NCBI RefSeq assembly: GCF_900102545.1
Contig: NZ_FNBN01000005.1
Location: 1 to 64,000, forward strand
Direction: 5' to 3'
DNA: 64,000 nt
Source of the DNA: Chitinophaga filiformis
Lineage (GTDB): Bacteria; Bacteroidota; Bacteroidia; Chitinophagales; Chitinophagaceae
How positions within the stretch are numbered: position 1 is the first letter of the stretch; the number at the start of each line of letters is the position of its first letter. The position numbers were made by a program, and so were the translations under genes. The notes beneath the pieces were generated by a model. It did no database searches. It was not told the origin of the DNA and saw nothing but the letters and a program-made list of their open reading frames with translations. Shown piece after piece: positions 26,438-34,145 of this stretch.

Positions 26438-26445
26438 TACATTTG
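26438..26445 (+). promoter_or_regulatory. -7 box (TACATTTG) before a small gene
   Basis: An exact TAnnTTTG match ends 19 bp before the ATG at 26465. No -33 TTG is visible at the usual spacing. Confidence 0.4.
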
Positions 26446-26464
26446 CGGGACATTAAATTGCTGT

Positions 26465-26620
26465 ATGAAAATCGAAACGAACTTCCAGTACTTTATCGCG
26501 ATGATCGTTATAGCATCTTATTTACGGAAAGGATTTGACAAGCTTTCCGAAACAGAGAACCGGCATCTCGATGAAATATCCAGATCGGTGGAAAACTGGG
26601 AGATTAATCACTACCGGTAG
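26465..26620 (+). CDS. Small protein, 51 aa, unknown
   Basis: The frame begins MKIETNFQYFIAMIVIASYL, continues with charged helix-like sequence (RKGFDKLSETENRHLDEISR), and ends NHYR before TAG. A short apolar segment (about 8-20) followed by an amphipathic charged helix suggests a peripheral or single-pass membrane peptide. Support comes from the -7 box just upstream and from its lying in a divergent gap of suitable length. I recognise no family. Its end lies 7 bp from the convergent lipoprotein gene. Confidence 0.55.
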   Translation: MKIETNFQYFIAMIVIASYLRKGFDKLSETENRHLDEISRSVENWEINHYR

Positions 26621-26627
26621 TGACGGA

Positions 26628-27329
26628 TTATTTCCTCTCCAATGTTAACGTCCTTGTCTGCACCACCAGTGTATCCTGTGTATGTATTGTTTTTAACGCA
26701 TCTGTATTCAGATATCCATACGCTAACTTTTCTCCTGAATAACATTCTGCCATTGAGTTTTTCGTAGTGAAACGATAGCTGATAACAGGAAGGGAAAGCT
26801 GATCTCCCACCATCGCTACCGGCATCTGGTATCTTGTTTTGCAAACCAATGAACCGATAGGTGAGGTTGCGCAATAGGTAAGCAGGGGATGTTTGCGGAT
26901 ATGTATACTCACATTGGAGCAACTTAATTCACCGTCGTCAGCTGGTGATCCCGGCAAACTGTCGCGGCCCAATAATATAACAGTATTGTTATCGTAATAA
27001 ACCTGGTTAAAGATCAATTCAAGTGCATCGCCACCTGAAGTTGCCCTGAAATAGACACTATCTGCAATCCTGTTGTCAAATGTAACATGAACGGGCGATT
27101 CCGCCGTACCAGCTGTCAGGTCAAAAACTCCGTATATCTGGTTGCGCTCAAGAAATGCCTGAATGAATTTAACATCTGTAATGATCTTATCTTTTGTATA
27201 CAGTGCTACCGGGTCATTTTTAATATTGCTGGCGCTCTCATAATTGCCGGTTGGATAGGGTGCTGCGTTATCATCTCCACAGCCGTAGCAAAATAGCAGG
27301 ACACAGATAAGGAACAAGGATGTTTTCAT
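26628..27329 (-). CDS. Lipoprotein of unknown function, paralog A
   Basis: A 233-residue predicted lipoprotein with signal peptide and lipobox FCYGC (Cys 17). It is a paralog of the gene immediately upstream. Both share GxYxxxxxxxxPxxLY, KxITxxxFIxxFLxR, a GELSCxNVxxxxR block and the C-terminal DTLxVQT motif. Paired Cys residues (GELSC, LLTYC, SLVCK) could form disulfides. It lies 11 bp downstream of its paralog in an evident two-gene operon. I recognise no named family; a surface or periplasmic role is inferred only from the lipobox. Confidence 0.8.
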   Translation of the reverse strand: MKTSLFLICVLLFCYGCGDDNAAPYPTGNYESASNIKNDPVALYTKDKIITDVKFIQAFLERNQIYGVFDLTAGTAESPVHVTFDNRIADSVYFRATSGGDALELIFNQVYYDNNTVILLGRDSLPGSPADDGELSCSNVSIHIRKHPLLTYCATSPIGSLVCKTRYQMPVAMVGDQLSLPVISYRFTTKNSMAECYSGEKLAYGYLNTDALKTIHTQDTLVVQTRTLTLERK

Positions 27330-27340
27330 ATTAAGGATTA

Positions 27341-28051
27341 TTACTTATAGAGTTTTACAAAATAGGTTTGAACAGCCAATGTATCTTCCGGGCGTAGTTT
27401 ACTGAGAATGTCTTTATTAAAATCATCGCTGATATAGCGCTCATAAGTATGGCAGACAACACCGGATGCGATAGGACGGGCGAAGTAGTATATCAGCACA
27501 GGTATCATCAGGTAATCGCTTTCAATATTCAGTTGCATCTGTTTACGACCAGTACAATAGCTATCGGGATAATTGAAATAATTACATGCATATGTGGGTG
27601 GATTACTGCGTACATATTTTGCCACATTCGCACAACTTAATTCTCCTATTACTGTGGGTTTTATAACAGACTCCGTTTTGGCTACAAGTAGCCTGGTATT
27701 GGTAGAAAGAGGATTGATATGGAAAGTGTCCTGGTATGTGTTGCCCGGATCCAATGCATAGTAGGCCATGTCACCCTGGATGGTTACCGAGGTAAAGATG
27801 AACGGTGTATTGAGACCAGCTTGTTCCCTGAAGGTACTATCCGTCAGCCAGCTATTGATTCTTCTTACCAGGAAGTTGTGGATAAAAGTTTGTTCAGTGA
27901 TGGTTTTGTTGCCTACATACAGGGTAATTGGACCGGCGGTAGCGAGGTTTTTATTTGTGTAAGTACCTTCCCGCATGACATGTGTATTGTCATCTTTTTT
28001 ACAGGATATCAGGGTTGCAATGCAAAGCATTATTGTGATGTATTTTTTCAT
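27341..28051 (-). CDS. Lipoprotein of unknown function, paralog B
   Basis: A 236-residue predicted lipoprotein beginning MKKYITIMLCIATLISCKKD, with lipobox LISC and a charged stretch after the Cys. It shares GxY, LYVGNKTIT, FIHNFLVR, GELSCANV and DTLAVQT with the downstream paralog A at low overall identity, so the duplication is old. I chose the ATG at 28051; longer in-frame starts to 28117 would place the signal peptide internally. Its ATG overlaps the TGA of an upstream frame by ATGA (28048-28359), which may or may not be a real gene. Confidence 0.8.
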   Translation of the reverse strand: MKKYITIMLCIATLISCKKDDNTHVMREGTYTNKNLATAGPITLYVGNKTITEQTFIHNFLVRRINSWLTDSTFREQAGLNTPFIFTSVTIQGDMAYYALDPGNTYQDTFHINPLSTNTRLLVAKTESVIKPTVIGELSCANVAKYVRSNPPTYACNYFNYPDSYCTGRKQMQLNIESDYLMIPVLIYYFARPIASGVVCHTYERYISDDFNKDILSKLRPEDTLAVQTYFVKLYK

Positions 28052-28359
28052 GGAAGGGGATTCGCTGGTGTAAGATAAGAATACGGGGGAGTAAAAGCAA
28101 ATATGGAAAAGTGACATGGGGCGGGGCTGACAATCTGATACGAACGATAGGTTATACTGGATTTATCTAAATAAAAATGATTGTTTCTATATTCCCATAA
28201 TACGCGCTCTTTTGATTGGATAGTATCTATACTTTGAAAATAACTTTTCAGATCAGGATCTATCCATTCTATGAGCTCATATATTAAGGACCTTATCTCT
28301 AAAGCGTTTGTGCAATCTATAGTATTTGCATTGAAGCAAAGAGGTTCGCAGTGGTTCAT
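28048..28359 (-). CDS. Doubtful 103-aa ORF overlapping lipoprotein B start
   Basis: The frame begins MNHCEPLCFNANTIDCTNAL, and its TGA overlaps the lipoprotein ATG as ATGA, a typical translational-coupling arrangement. The middle (LIYELIEWIDPDLKSYFQSID) looks helix-like, but the last 25 residues are low-complexity and look like translated leader. No family is recognised and no promoter is evident. It may instead be the 5' leader of the lipoprotein operon. Confidence 0.3.
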   Translation of the reverse strand: MNHCEPLCFNANTIDCTNALEIRSLIYELIEWIDPDLKSYFQSIDTIQSKERVLWEYRNNHFYLDKSSITYRSYQIVSPAPCHFSIFAFTPPYSYLTPANPLP

Positions 28360-28504
28360 ACGATTTCTGTAGTTCTTTATCTTCTCCAGATATCGGTTTC
28401 TTAAATTTTTATTTTCATTAAAGCAATTCGGGAAAAAATACTATCTTCATTTCATACGGGCCTGATAAAGCCTCTTTCCTTCGTGGAAACGTAATCAGGT
28501 AAAC

Positions 28505-28537
28505 GAACAAGGGCGCAGAAAATCTGAGCCCTTGTTC
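28505..28537. terminator. Hairpin downstream of LD-carboxypeptidase gene
   Basis: 10-bp arms GAACAAGGGC (28505-28514) and GCCCTTGTTC (28528-28537) enclose a 13-nt loop. On the minus strand it lies about 50 bp after the stop of the gene at 28590, so it probably terminates that transcript, although the T run is weak. Confidence 0.6.
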
Positions 28538-28589
28538 ATTTATATCGGAAGAATAAGCTCCACAAATGTTTTCATCATTGTGAAACCCC

Positions 28590-29636
28590 TTAATCTCTCA
28601 CCTCCTCCAGCGTCACCTCCGCTTGCCCTACACTCAACTGATGCATAACACCACACTTCAACGCATAGTTATCCTTCTGATGCCCCACAGGGAATCCGAA
28701 GCATACAGGATACTTAAACTCCTTCACTTTCTCCATCACAATATCATACACCGTCCTGCCAAATTCTTCTCCCGGATCATCAGGTTTGATGCGGTTAAAG
28801 CCGCCAATGATCAGCCCTGCAAGGTTATCGAGTTTGTGTGCGCGTTGCAGACTGTTGAACATGCGGTCAAGGCTGTACAGGTATTCACCTACTTCTTCCA
28901 GGAAAAGGATCTTGCCAATAGTATTCAGTTCGGAATTAGTAGCAAGCACGCTTTGTATCATTGAAAGATTACCACCAACAAGTACACCCTTCGCGGTGCC
29001 TGTACGGTTGCGGGAATCGGAGAAAGTAGTATAGTGTAGTTGCTGGCCAGACAATGCATCTCTGATAGAAGAAATAGTTTGTTGTACGATGGCTTCTGCC
29101 TTGTTGAAATCATCAGGAAAACTGTTGCACATCTTTGAATGTAAAGTAGCAATACCATACAGACGATTAATGTGACAATGTAATACGGTAATATCACTAA
29201 AACCAATGATCCATTTTGGCTGTTGTGCAAAGTGGGAGAAATCCAGCAGATCTACAATACGTGCGCTTCCATAACCACCGCGGGCGCACATGATCGCTTT
29301 GATAGTGGGATCATCAAGCATTTCCTGCATATCCTGCCGGCGCTCCTGATCGGTACCTCCGAAGCTGAAATCAGTCTTATCAACGGTATTGCCTACACGT
29401 ATCTTGAAACCCCAGCTTTGCATGATACTGATGGCTGGTTTAATTTCTTCGAAAGTAATGTGTCCGGCAGGGCAGGTGATACCAATAGTATCGCCGGGCC
29501 TGAGGTAAGGCGGGATCAATAAGCGTTCTTCATGTGGCTGCAGGGCTGCGGCGGCCTGTTGTAAACGGGTGAGCGCCGGTATAGTGGTGAGTCCTGCTGT
29601 GGTGGCCAGTGCTGACAGGAAGTGTTTACGATTCAT
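28590..29636 (-). CDS. LD-carboxypeptidase, peptidase family S66 (MccF/LdcA-like)
   Basis: A serine peptidase of 348 residues. The catalytic triad is visible: Ser in GFSDITVL, Glu in FLEEVGEYLYSLDRMF, and His in GFPVGHQKDNYAL. LdcA trims the terminal D-Ala from the murein tetrapeptide during recycling; MccF members cleave microcin C7-type conjugates, and sequence alone does not separate them here. The N-terminus (NRKHFLSALATTAG) is a Tat-like or Sec leader, so this copy probably acts in the periplasm, unlike cytoplasmic LdcA. It is transcribed alone between convergent and divergent neighbours. Confidence 0.88.
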   Translation of the reverse strand: MNRKHFLSALATTAGLTTIPALTRLQQAAAALQPHEERLLIPPYLRPGDTIGITCPAGHITFEEIKPAISIMQSWGFKIRVGNTVDKTDFSFGGTDQERRQDMQEMLDDPTIKAIMCARGGYGSARIVDLLDFSHFAQQPKWIIGFSDITVLHCHINRLYGIATLHSKMCNSFPDDFNKAEAIVQQTISSIRDALSGQQLHYTTFSDSRNRTGTAKGVLVGGNLSMIQSVLATNSELNTIGKILFLEEVGEYLYSLDRMFNSLQRAHKLDNLAGLIIGGFNRIKPDDPGEEFGRTVYDIVMEKVKEFKYPVCFGFPVGHQKDNYALKCGVMHQLSVGQAEVTLEEVRD

Positions 29637-29658
29637 AACATTAATGTAAGCATAATTT

Positions 29659-29681
29659 ACACGCGATATGGCGTGTTTTTT
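29659..29681 (+). other. Terminator-like hairpin between divergent genes
   Basis: ACACGC-gatatg-GCGTGT is followed by TTTTT on the plus strand. No plus-strand gene lies upstream, so it would have to end an antisense transcript or act as an attenuator for the gene at 29708. The stem is only 6 bp and chance is plausible. Confidence 0.3.
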
Positions 29682-29707
29682 GTCTTTCTTTGTATAAAAG
29701 AAGAACT

Positions 29708-30295
29708 ATGAAACACCTTTACTTTTTGGGGGCAGCACTGCTGCTGATGATAGCACCGGCAATGGGACAGACAGCCTGGAGAATAGAACCTGGCAAATAC
29801 ATCGGAAATACAAAAATAGGAGCTACCGCAGATGATATGGCTGCTATGTTAGGTCCTGCTGATGGCGGGGATGCTGCAATGGGAAAGGCATGGAGCATAT
29901 GGTATAGCCATAAGAAAGATAAGAGTATCGATTCCTCCAGGTATCTGGCGGTTTATTCCGTAAGAGAAGAAACGAACGGAAAGGAAGCGATGGTGGTGAA
30001 ACAGATCCGCGTAAACACATCTTCCTTTACAACGGAAAAAGGACTGAGAGTAGGCAGCTCTTATATTGAGATAAAAAAGCTATTTCCCGCTATCAAAGTC
30101 GTGGCAGAGTACCAGGATAAACTGAAAGGCAGGAAGATCGTATTATACGATGTACGCAAAGCAGGGATCGCATTTGAAATGACGACGGAGAGAGGTCGTA
30201 AACAGGTATGTACTGCCATTACTGTACATTCCCAGGGAGAAGATATCAATACCTATATCCTTTTTCCCGGCTATGAAGGCCTGAAAAAGTTGTAG
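29708..30295 (+). CDS. Secreted protein of unknown function
   Basis: A 195-residue protein with a clear signal peptide (MKHLYFLGAALLLMIAPAMG-Q, cleavage about residue 20). The mature part starts with AWRIEPGKYIGNTKIGATADDMAAMLGPAD, a pattern seen in proteins with a repeated KIG/VGxxxxEIxxLxG motif. A second copy of this occurs at LRVGSSYIEIKKLFPAIKVV, so the mature protein is probably two similar beta-rich halves. I chose the ATG at 29708; the in-frame ATG at 29690 is less likely. No named family. It is convergent with the Lrp gene, 4 bp apart. Confidence 0.75.
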   Translation: MKHLYFLGAALLLMIAPAMGQTAWRIEPGKYIGNTKIGATADDMAAMLGPADGGDAAMGKAWSIWYSHKKDKSIDSSRYLAVYSVREETNGKEAMVVKQIRVNTSSFTTEKGLRVGSSYIEIKKLFPAIKVVAEYQDKLKGRKIVLYDVRKAGIAFEMTTERGRKQVCTAITVHSQGEDINTYILFPGYEGLKKL

Positions 30296-30299
30296 CAGA

Positions 30300-30803
30300 T
30301 TAATATACCACCCGGTGCGTAGCCTTGATCACTGACATCACGAACACACTTTCCATGTGACGGATATTATCCAGTTCGCCCAGTTTGTTTACATTGAACT
30401 CATGATAGGCAAGCATGTCTTTCACCTGTACCTTCAGCATGAAATCAAACTGGCCGGAGATGTTGAGACATTCCATCACTTCAGGGAAAGAGGTGATCTC
30501 TTTGATAAATTTCGCACCGGCTTTTTTACCATGTTCCTTCAGAGAAATATAACATAGTACGGTCAGGGCCTTATCGATCTTGCTGGGATCAACAATGGCA
30601 GCATACTGCCTGATAACGCCTGCCTGTTCCATTTTACGGATGCGCTCATAAACGGGAGTGGCGCTCAGATTCAACTTTGCAGCCAGGTCGCGGATGGTCA
30701 TCTTTGCATCTTCCTCCAGTAACTGGAGAATAGCGATATCTTTTTCATCCAGCGCAATGTTTTCAGTTGCGTTATCTTTTTTAGTATTTCCCAGGTTATT
30801 CAT
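30300..30803 (-). CDS. Lrp/AsnC-family transcriptional regulator
   Basis: A 167-residue regulator. The N-terminal winged HTH is at about 20-70 (DEKDIAILQLLEEDAKMTIRDLAAKLNLSATPVYERIRKMEQAGVIRQY). The C-terminal RAM/AsnC ligand-binding domain runs from about residue 85 (ALTVLCYISLKEHG; FPEVMECLNISGQFDFMLKVQ). Such proteins sense amino acids and usually form octamers. Compared with typical Lrp it has about 15 extra N-terminal residues. It is monocistronic; a minus-strand -7 box TAATTTTG lies at 30835-30842. The target genes are not evident here. Confidence 0.93.
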   Translation of the reverse strand: MNNLGNTKKDNATENIALDEKDIAILQLLEEDAKMTIRDLAAKLNLSATPVYERIRKMEQAGVIRQYAAIVDPSKIDKALTVLCYISLKEHGKKAGAKFIKEITSFPEVMECLNISGQFDFMLKVQVKDMLAYHEFNVNKLGELDNIRHMESVFVMSVIKATHRVVY

Positions 30804-30834
30804 ATCAGTATAGAATAATGTTCCGTTTCAAAAG

Positions 30835-30842
30835 CAAAATTA
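30835..30842 (-). promoter_or_regulatory. Predicted -7 box of the Lrp-family gene
   Basis: The minus-strand sequence TAATTTTG matches TAnnTTTG. A TTG lies 22 bp further upstream, slightly longer than the usual spacer. Confidence 0.45.
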
Positions 30843-30887
30843 AGTACAATATACTAATTTGCTTCAATATTCCTTCAGAAATCCTTA

Positions 30888-32477
30888 TTACTTATGTGTT
30901 CGCAGTAGTTGCTGTAGATCTTCCAGTGTATTGATCTCTGTAAGTGGTTTGTCTTTCCGCCAGCGGAGTATACGGGGGAAACGCAATGCCACGCCGGATT
31001 TATGCCTGTTAGAGGCTGCAATACCTTCAAAGCCGATCTCAAATACCAGCTCCGGTTTTACCGTCCTGACCGGACCAAATTTTTCAAGTGAATTCTTCTT
31101 CACCCAGCTATCTACCTCGCTGATCTCTTTGTCTGTCAGACCGGAATAGGCCTTGGTAAATGATACCAGCTGATCTCCATCCCTGACAGCGAAAGTATAG
31201 TCAGTATACAGGTTAGAACGGCGTCCATGTCCTTTCTGGGCATAGATCATGACTGCATCAATGGTGAGCGGGTCTATCTTCCATTTCCACCAGTCGCCAC
31301 GTTTACGGCCCACCTGGTAGGTGGAATCCAGTTTCTTCAACATCAGTCCCTCGCTGCCTTTTTCCCTGGCCTGCAGCCGGAAGCGGGCCAGTTCATCCCA
31401 GTCGTGGAAAGTAATAGTGGGCGACAGGCGAAGGGTAGGGTGATTGATCTGTTCCACTACCTTCTCCAAAAGTAAGCGACGTTCCTGCAGTGCGCTTGTA
31501 CGTATATCCTGCCCCTCCCATTCCAGCAGGTCATAACTGAGGAAGGCCACGGGAGCCTCCTGCAATTGTTTGCGGGTCACATTTTTCCGTCCTATACGCG
31601 TCTGCAGGGTCTGAAAGGGTAGCGGTGCACCATCGGCAAAGGTGAGGATCTCACCGTCCAATACGGTGCCTTCAGGTAGCAGGTCAAGTAAGGGCTGATA
31701 CTCCGGGAACTTTTCGGTGATCAATTCTTCACCACGCGACCATACAAACAGTTGCCCGTTACGTTTGATGATCTGTCCGCGGATGCCGTCCCATTTCCAT
31801 TCCGCCTGCCACTGCTCGGGAACACCCAGTTCCGCAGGATCGCCTTCCAGAGCATAAGCGAGATAGAAAGGGAAAGGCTTGGAGGCATCGGCTTCCGTAA
31901 TGTTCTCGCTGAGCAGGGCTTCTATGGTGGTTTGCTGTGGGTCCCAATTCCCGCTGATCATATGGGAGACGGTAGCAGCAGGGATGTTGTAAGTGCTGGC
32001 CAGGGCATTCACCATTGTTTGTTGAGATACGCCGATACGGAAACCGCCGGTGATCAGTTTGTTGAAGACGAACCTTTCACTGGTATCCAGTTCTTCCCAG
32101 GCCCGGAGGATGAAGGTCTGCTTGGTGGCTTCGTCTGCTTTTTCCAGTTGTATGAGTTGTTCGATCCAGTAATGCAAAGGATGGGCGGAGAGGCTTTTAC
32201 CCGGAGGGAGCAGGAGGGCGATGGTTTCTCCGAGGTCACCCACGGTATGATAACACTCTTCGTATAACCAGGCAGGCAAACCTGTCATTTGCAGGCACCA
32301 GGTGCTCAGCTGCGTGGTGTTGACGGTACGTTTGGGCCGCCGGCCGGTGAATAGCGCCAGCACCCAGAGTCTGTCAGGAGCATCCGCGGCAGCCAGGTAG
32401 CGACTCAGGGCATCCAGCTTTTCATTGGTCTTGGTGCTGTTGCTCAGTATTTTTATGAGTGCGGCAAATTCTTTCAT
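30888..32477 (-). CDS. ATP-dependent DNA ligase, ligase-associated repair type
   Basis: A 529-residue DNA ligase. The N-terminal helical DNA-binding domain covers about 1-200. The adenylation motif EWKWDGIRGQ has the nucleophilic Lys228, followed by motif III (VLDGEIL), motif IV (SEGLMLKK) and motif V (WWKWK). The C-terminal OB-fold ends near ALRFPRILRWRKDK. It seals nicks using ATP, distinct from the NAD-dependent LigA. The MBL exonuclease gene is directly upstream, 9 bp away, and the helicase/PdeM half of the set lies about 4.5 kb away. Family naming varies (LigB, LigD-like ligase domain). Confidence 0.92.
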   Translation of the reverse strand: MKEFAALIKILSNSTKTNEKLDALSRYLAAADAPDRLWVLALFTGRRPKRTVNTTQLSTWCLQMTGLPAWLYEECYHTVGDLGETIALLLPPGKSLSAHPLHYWIEQLIQLEKADEATKQTFILRAWEELDTSERFVFNKLITGGFRIGVSQQTMVNALASTYNIPAATVSHMISGNWDPQQTTIEALLSENITEADASKPFPFYLAYALEGDPAELGVPEQWQAEWKWDGIRGQIIKRNGQLFVWSRGEELITEKFPEYQPLLDLLPEGTVLDGEILTFADGAPLPFQTLQTRIGRKNVTRKQLQEAPVAFLSYDLLEWEGQDIRTSALQERRLLLEKVVEQINHPTLRLSPTITFHDWDELARFRLQAREKGSEGLMLKKLDSTYQVGRKRGDWWKWKIDPLTIDAVMIYAQKGHGRRSNLYTDYTFAVRDGDQLVSFTKAYSGLTDKEISEVDSWVKKNSLEKFGPVRTVKPELVFEIGFEGIAASNRHKSGVALRFPRILRWRKDKPLTEINTLEDLQQLLRTHK

Positions 32478-32486
32478 AACGGCATC

Positions 32487-33512
32487 TTATTGGTCATGGG
32501 TGATGGTTTCCGGCATACCTGCTTCTTCATCCATATCACCGAATTCTGTTTTCACTTCCTGTGCCGGTATCCCGTTTTCTGTCAGATAACGGGCAAAGGC
32601 ACTACTGAAGCCATGGGTGGTATATACCTTCTCTGCCCCGGTGGCTTTCACTGCCTGTAATAAACCCATCCAGTCGGCATGGTCCGACAGGGCAAAACCA
32701 GCATCCGCATTACGGCGGCGCATATGACCCCGTACCTGCATCCATCCGCTGCACACACCCAGGGCGTATGGATTGAAACGGCGCATCCAGGAACTGTCTG
32801 CTGCAGATGGCGGTCCGATGATCAGATTGTTCTTATAAACTGAAGCAGGTGTATCTGGCGTAATACGATGGATCTCCGGCAGGTCCCAGCCTTTTTCCCT
32901 TAGCAGCTGGTGGGTAATGTAGATGGCCCCATGTGCCCAGATCTGTTCGGTGACGCCTCTCAGGTTGTGCAGCAGTCGCTGGGCTTTTCCCAGGCTATAA
33001 CCCAGCAGCACGCTGTTCTTACCAGCTGCCTGGTTGTCCTGTATCCACTGCCGGATATTGCTGAAGATGACACCCTGTGGCTGCCAGTTATAGATCGGTA
33101 GTCCGAAGGTGCATTCCGTAATGAATGTATTACAGGGCACCGGCTCAAACTGCCCGGAGATGCCGTCATTTTCCACTTTATAGTCGCCACTGACCACCCA
33201 TACCTCGTTTTCCTGTTGTACCCGTACCTGGGCCGATCCGATAATGTGCCCCGCAGGATGCAAGGATATCGTCACACCATTATAGCGGATATTTTCGCCG
33301 AAGGCGACACCCTGTACGCTGATATCCTGCCCCAGCCGTAACTGTAAGAGAGGCACACTATCATGATGGCAGAGATAATGCTTATTGCCATATCGGGCAT
33401 GGTCGGAATGGGCATGGGTAATGACAGCCCGCTCCACAGGTTGCCAGGGATCTATGTAAAAATCACCTGCCGGGCAGTAAATGCCCTTATCCGTAAACTG
33501 TAATACCTGCAT
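32487..33512 (-). CDS. Ligase-associated DNA damage response exonuclease (MBL fold)
   Basis: A 341-residue metallo-beta-lactamase/beta-CASP-like nuclease related to SNM1 and YSH1. The metal motif HAHSDHARYG is near residue 40. HPAGHIIGSAQV and VVSGDYKVE are motifs 3-4, and FALSDHADW lies near the C-terminal third. Its family partners are the LigB ligase (next gene, 9 bp downstream), Lhr-type helicase and PdeM. It probably processes damaged ends before ligation; that role is inferred from the gene set. I chose the ATG at 33512 (MQVLQFTDKGIYCP); an upstream in-frame ATG at 33530 adds six residues. Confidence 0.92.
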   Translation of the reverse strand: MQVLQFTDKGIYCPAGDFYIDPWQPVERAVITHAHSDHARYGNKHYLCHHDSVPLLQLRLGQDISVQGVAFGENIRYNGVTISLHPAGHIIGSAQVRVQQENEVWVVSGDYKVENDGISGQFEPVPCNTFITECTFGLPIYNWQPQGVIFSNIRQWIQDNQAAGKNSVLLGYSLGKAQRLLHNLRGVTEQIWAHGAIYITHQLLREKGWDLPEIHRITPDTPASVYKNNLIIGPPSAADSSWMRRFNPYALGVCSGWMQVRGHMRRRNADAGFALSDHADWMGLLQAVKATGAEKVYTTHGFSSAFARYLTENGIPAQEVKTEFGDMDEEAGMPETITHDQ

Positions 33513-33704
33513 ATGAAGCAAAGTATGCAATTTTTGTGCGGAACAGGGGAGAGGGCTGATACTATTTTGCTATCTGGCGTGAAATCTTTCAAAAAAAGTT
33601 TTAAAATGCCTGTAAACCCGCTGTAGATGTGACGTAAGCATGCCGTATACATGCTTTATACATGCCTTTGAGTTGGACCTAAAAGGATGAAAGAAAGAGA
33701 AATT

Positions 33705-33856
33705 TGTATTATGACGCGAAGGTTTAAGCAATTGCGATGACTATATAGTAAAGAGCAACAAACGAATTATCTGCATTATTACCCGGTTTTGAATCCTCAA
33801 TTTAACCCCTCGGCCATACTTTTGATAAGGGATGTCTCCATGGGCATCCTTTTTTT
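33705..33856 (+). ncRNA. Candidate non-coding RNA ending in orphan terminator
   Basis: The 3' end is a good intrinsic terminator (33830-33856) with no plus-strand gene upstream. Upstream, distant arms pair: GTAT near 33707 with ATAC at 33816-33819, and CGAAGG-TTTAA-ATTG (about 33717-33733) with CAATTTAACCCCTCG (33798-33812), with two mismatches and a bulge. They enclose about 65 nt containing the palindrome ACTATATAGT. A long rod with an internal bubble resembles 6S RNA in outline, but I cannot match it to any known family. GAAATTTG at 33699-33706 is one mismatch from TAnnTTTG. The start is approximate. Confidence 0.45.
33830..33856 (+). terminator. Orphan intrinsic terminator
   Basis: Stem GGATGTC / GGCATCC (seven pairs, one G-U) with loop TCCATG is followed by seven T. 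The nearest plus-strand coding gene upstream lies several kilobases away, so it likely ends a non-coding transcript. Confidence 0.8.
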
Positions 33857-33914
33857 GTAATCTATTGCGTCCGCGGGGCATGGCGTGATTGGGCGCACCC
33901 CGTTACGTTACGGT

Positions 33915-34075
33915 CCCGGGGTTATCACCCCGCGCTACAAACACTGGGACTCCTAGCGGAGTCCTATTACGTTTTGTTATTGGCGTTTGATGCCGTAGGG
34001 TTGTCACCCCGCGCTACAAACACTGGGACTCCTGGCGGAGTCCTATTATGTTTTGTTAATGGCGTTTGATGCTCA
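33915..34075 (+). repeat. Two tandem REP-like palindromic elements (79-bp period)
   Basis: Cores start at 33932 and 34011, each with GCGCTACAAACACTGGGACT, then a hairpin (GGACTCCTAGCGGAGTCC, and GGACTCCTGGCGGAGTCC in the second), then TATTA-GTTTTGTTA-TGGCGTTTGATG. They match the element at 22173. Confidence 0.85.
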
Positions 34076-34082
34076 TCCGATC

Positions 34083-34118
34083 AAAAAAAAGAGGGTGCCG
34101 CTGTAACCCGACACCCTC
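34083..34118 (-). terminator. Intrinsic terminator of the PBP1-like lipoprotein gene
   Basis: Arms GAGGGTG and CACCCTC enclose a 14-nt loop and are followed on the minus strand by eight T. It lies 28 bp past the stop codon. Confidence 0.9.
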
Positions 34119-34145
34119 CGTTCCGTTAAAGAACAACCTAAATGT

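Larger units (their letters stand above)
33513..34145. other. Gene-free region with candidate ncRNA and REP elements
   Basis: About 630 bp without a supported protein gene. It contains a long imperfect pairing with an orphan plus-strand terminator (33705-33856), two REP-like palindromes (33932 and 34011), and the terminator of the next minus-strand gene (34083-34118). Confidence 0.75.

Noticed and set aside
30820..30842. TTAGTA/TACTTA imperfect dyad at the Lrp promoter as another S24-regulator site
   Set aside because: The dyad has a mismatch and a 5-nt spacer unlike the other sites, in AT-rich sequence; chance is likely.
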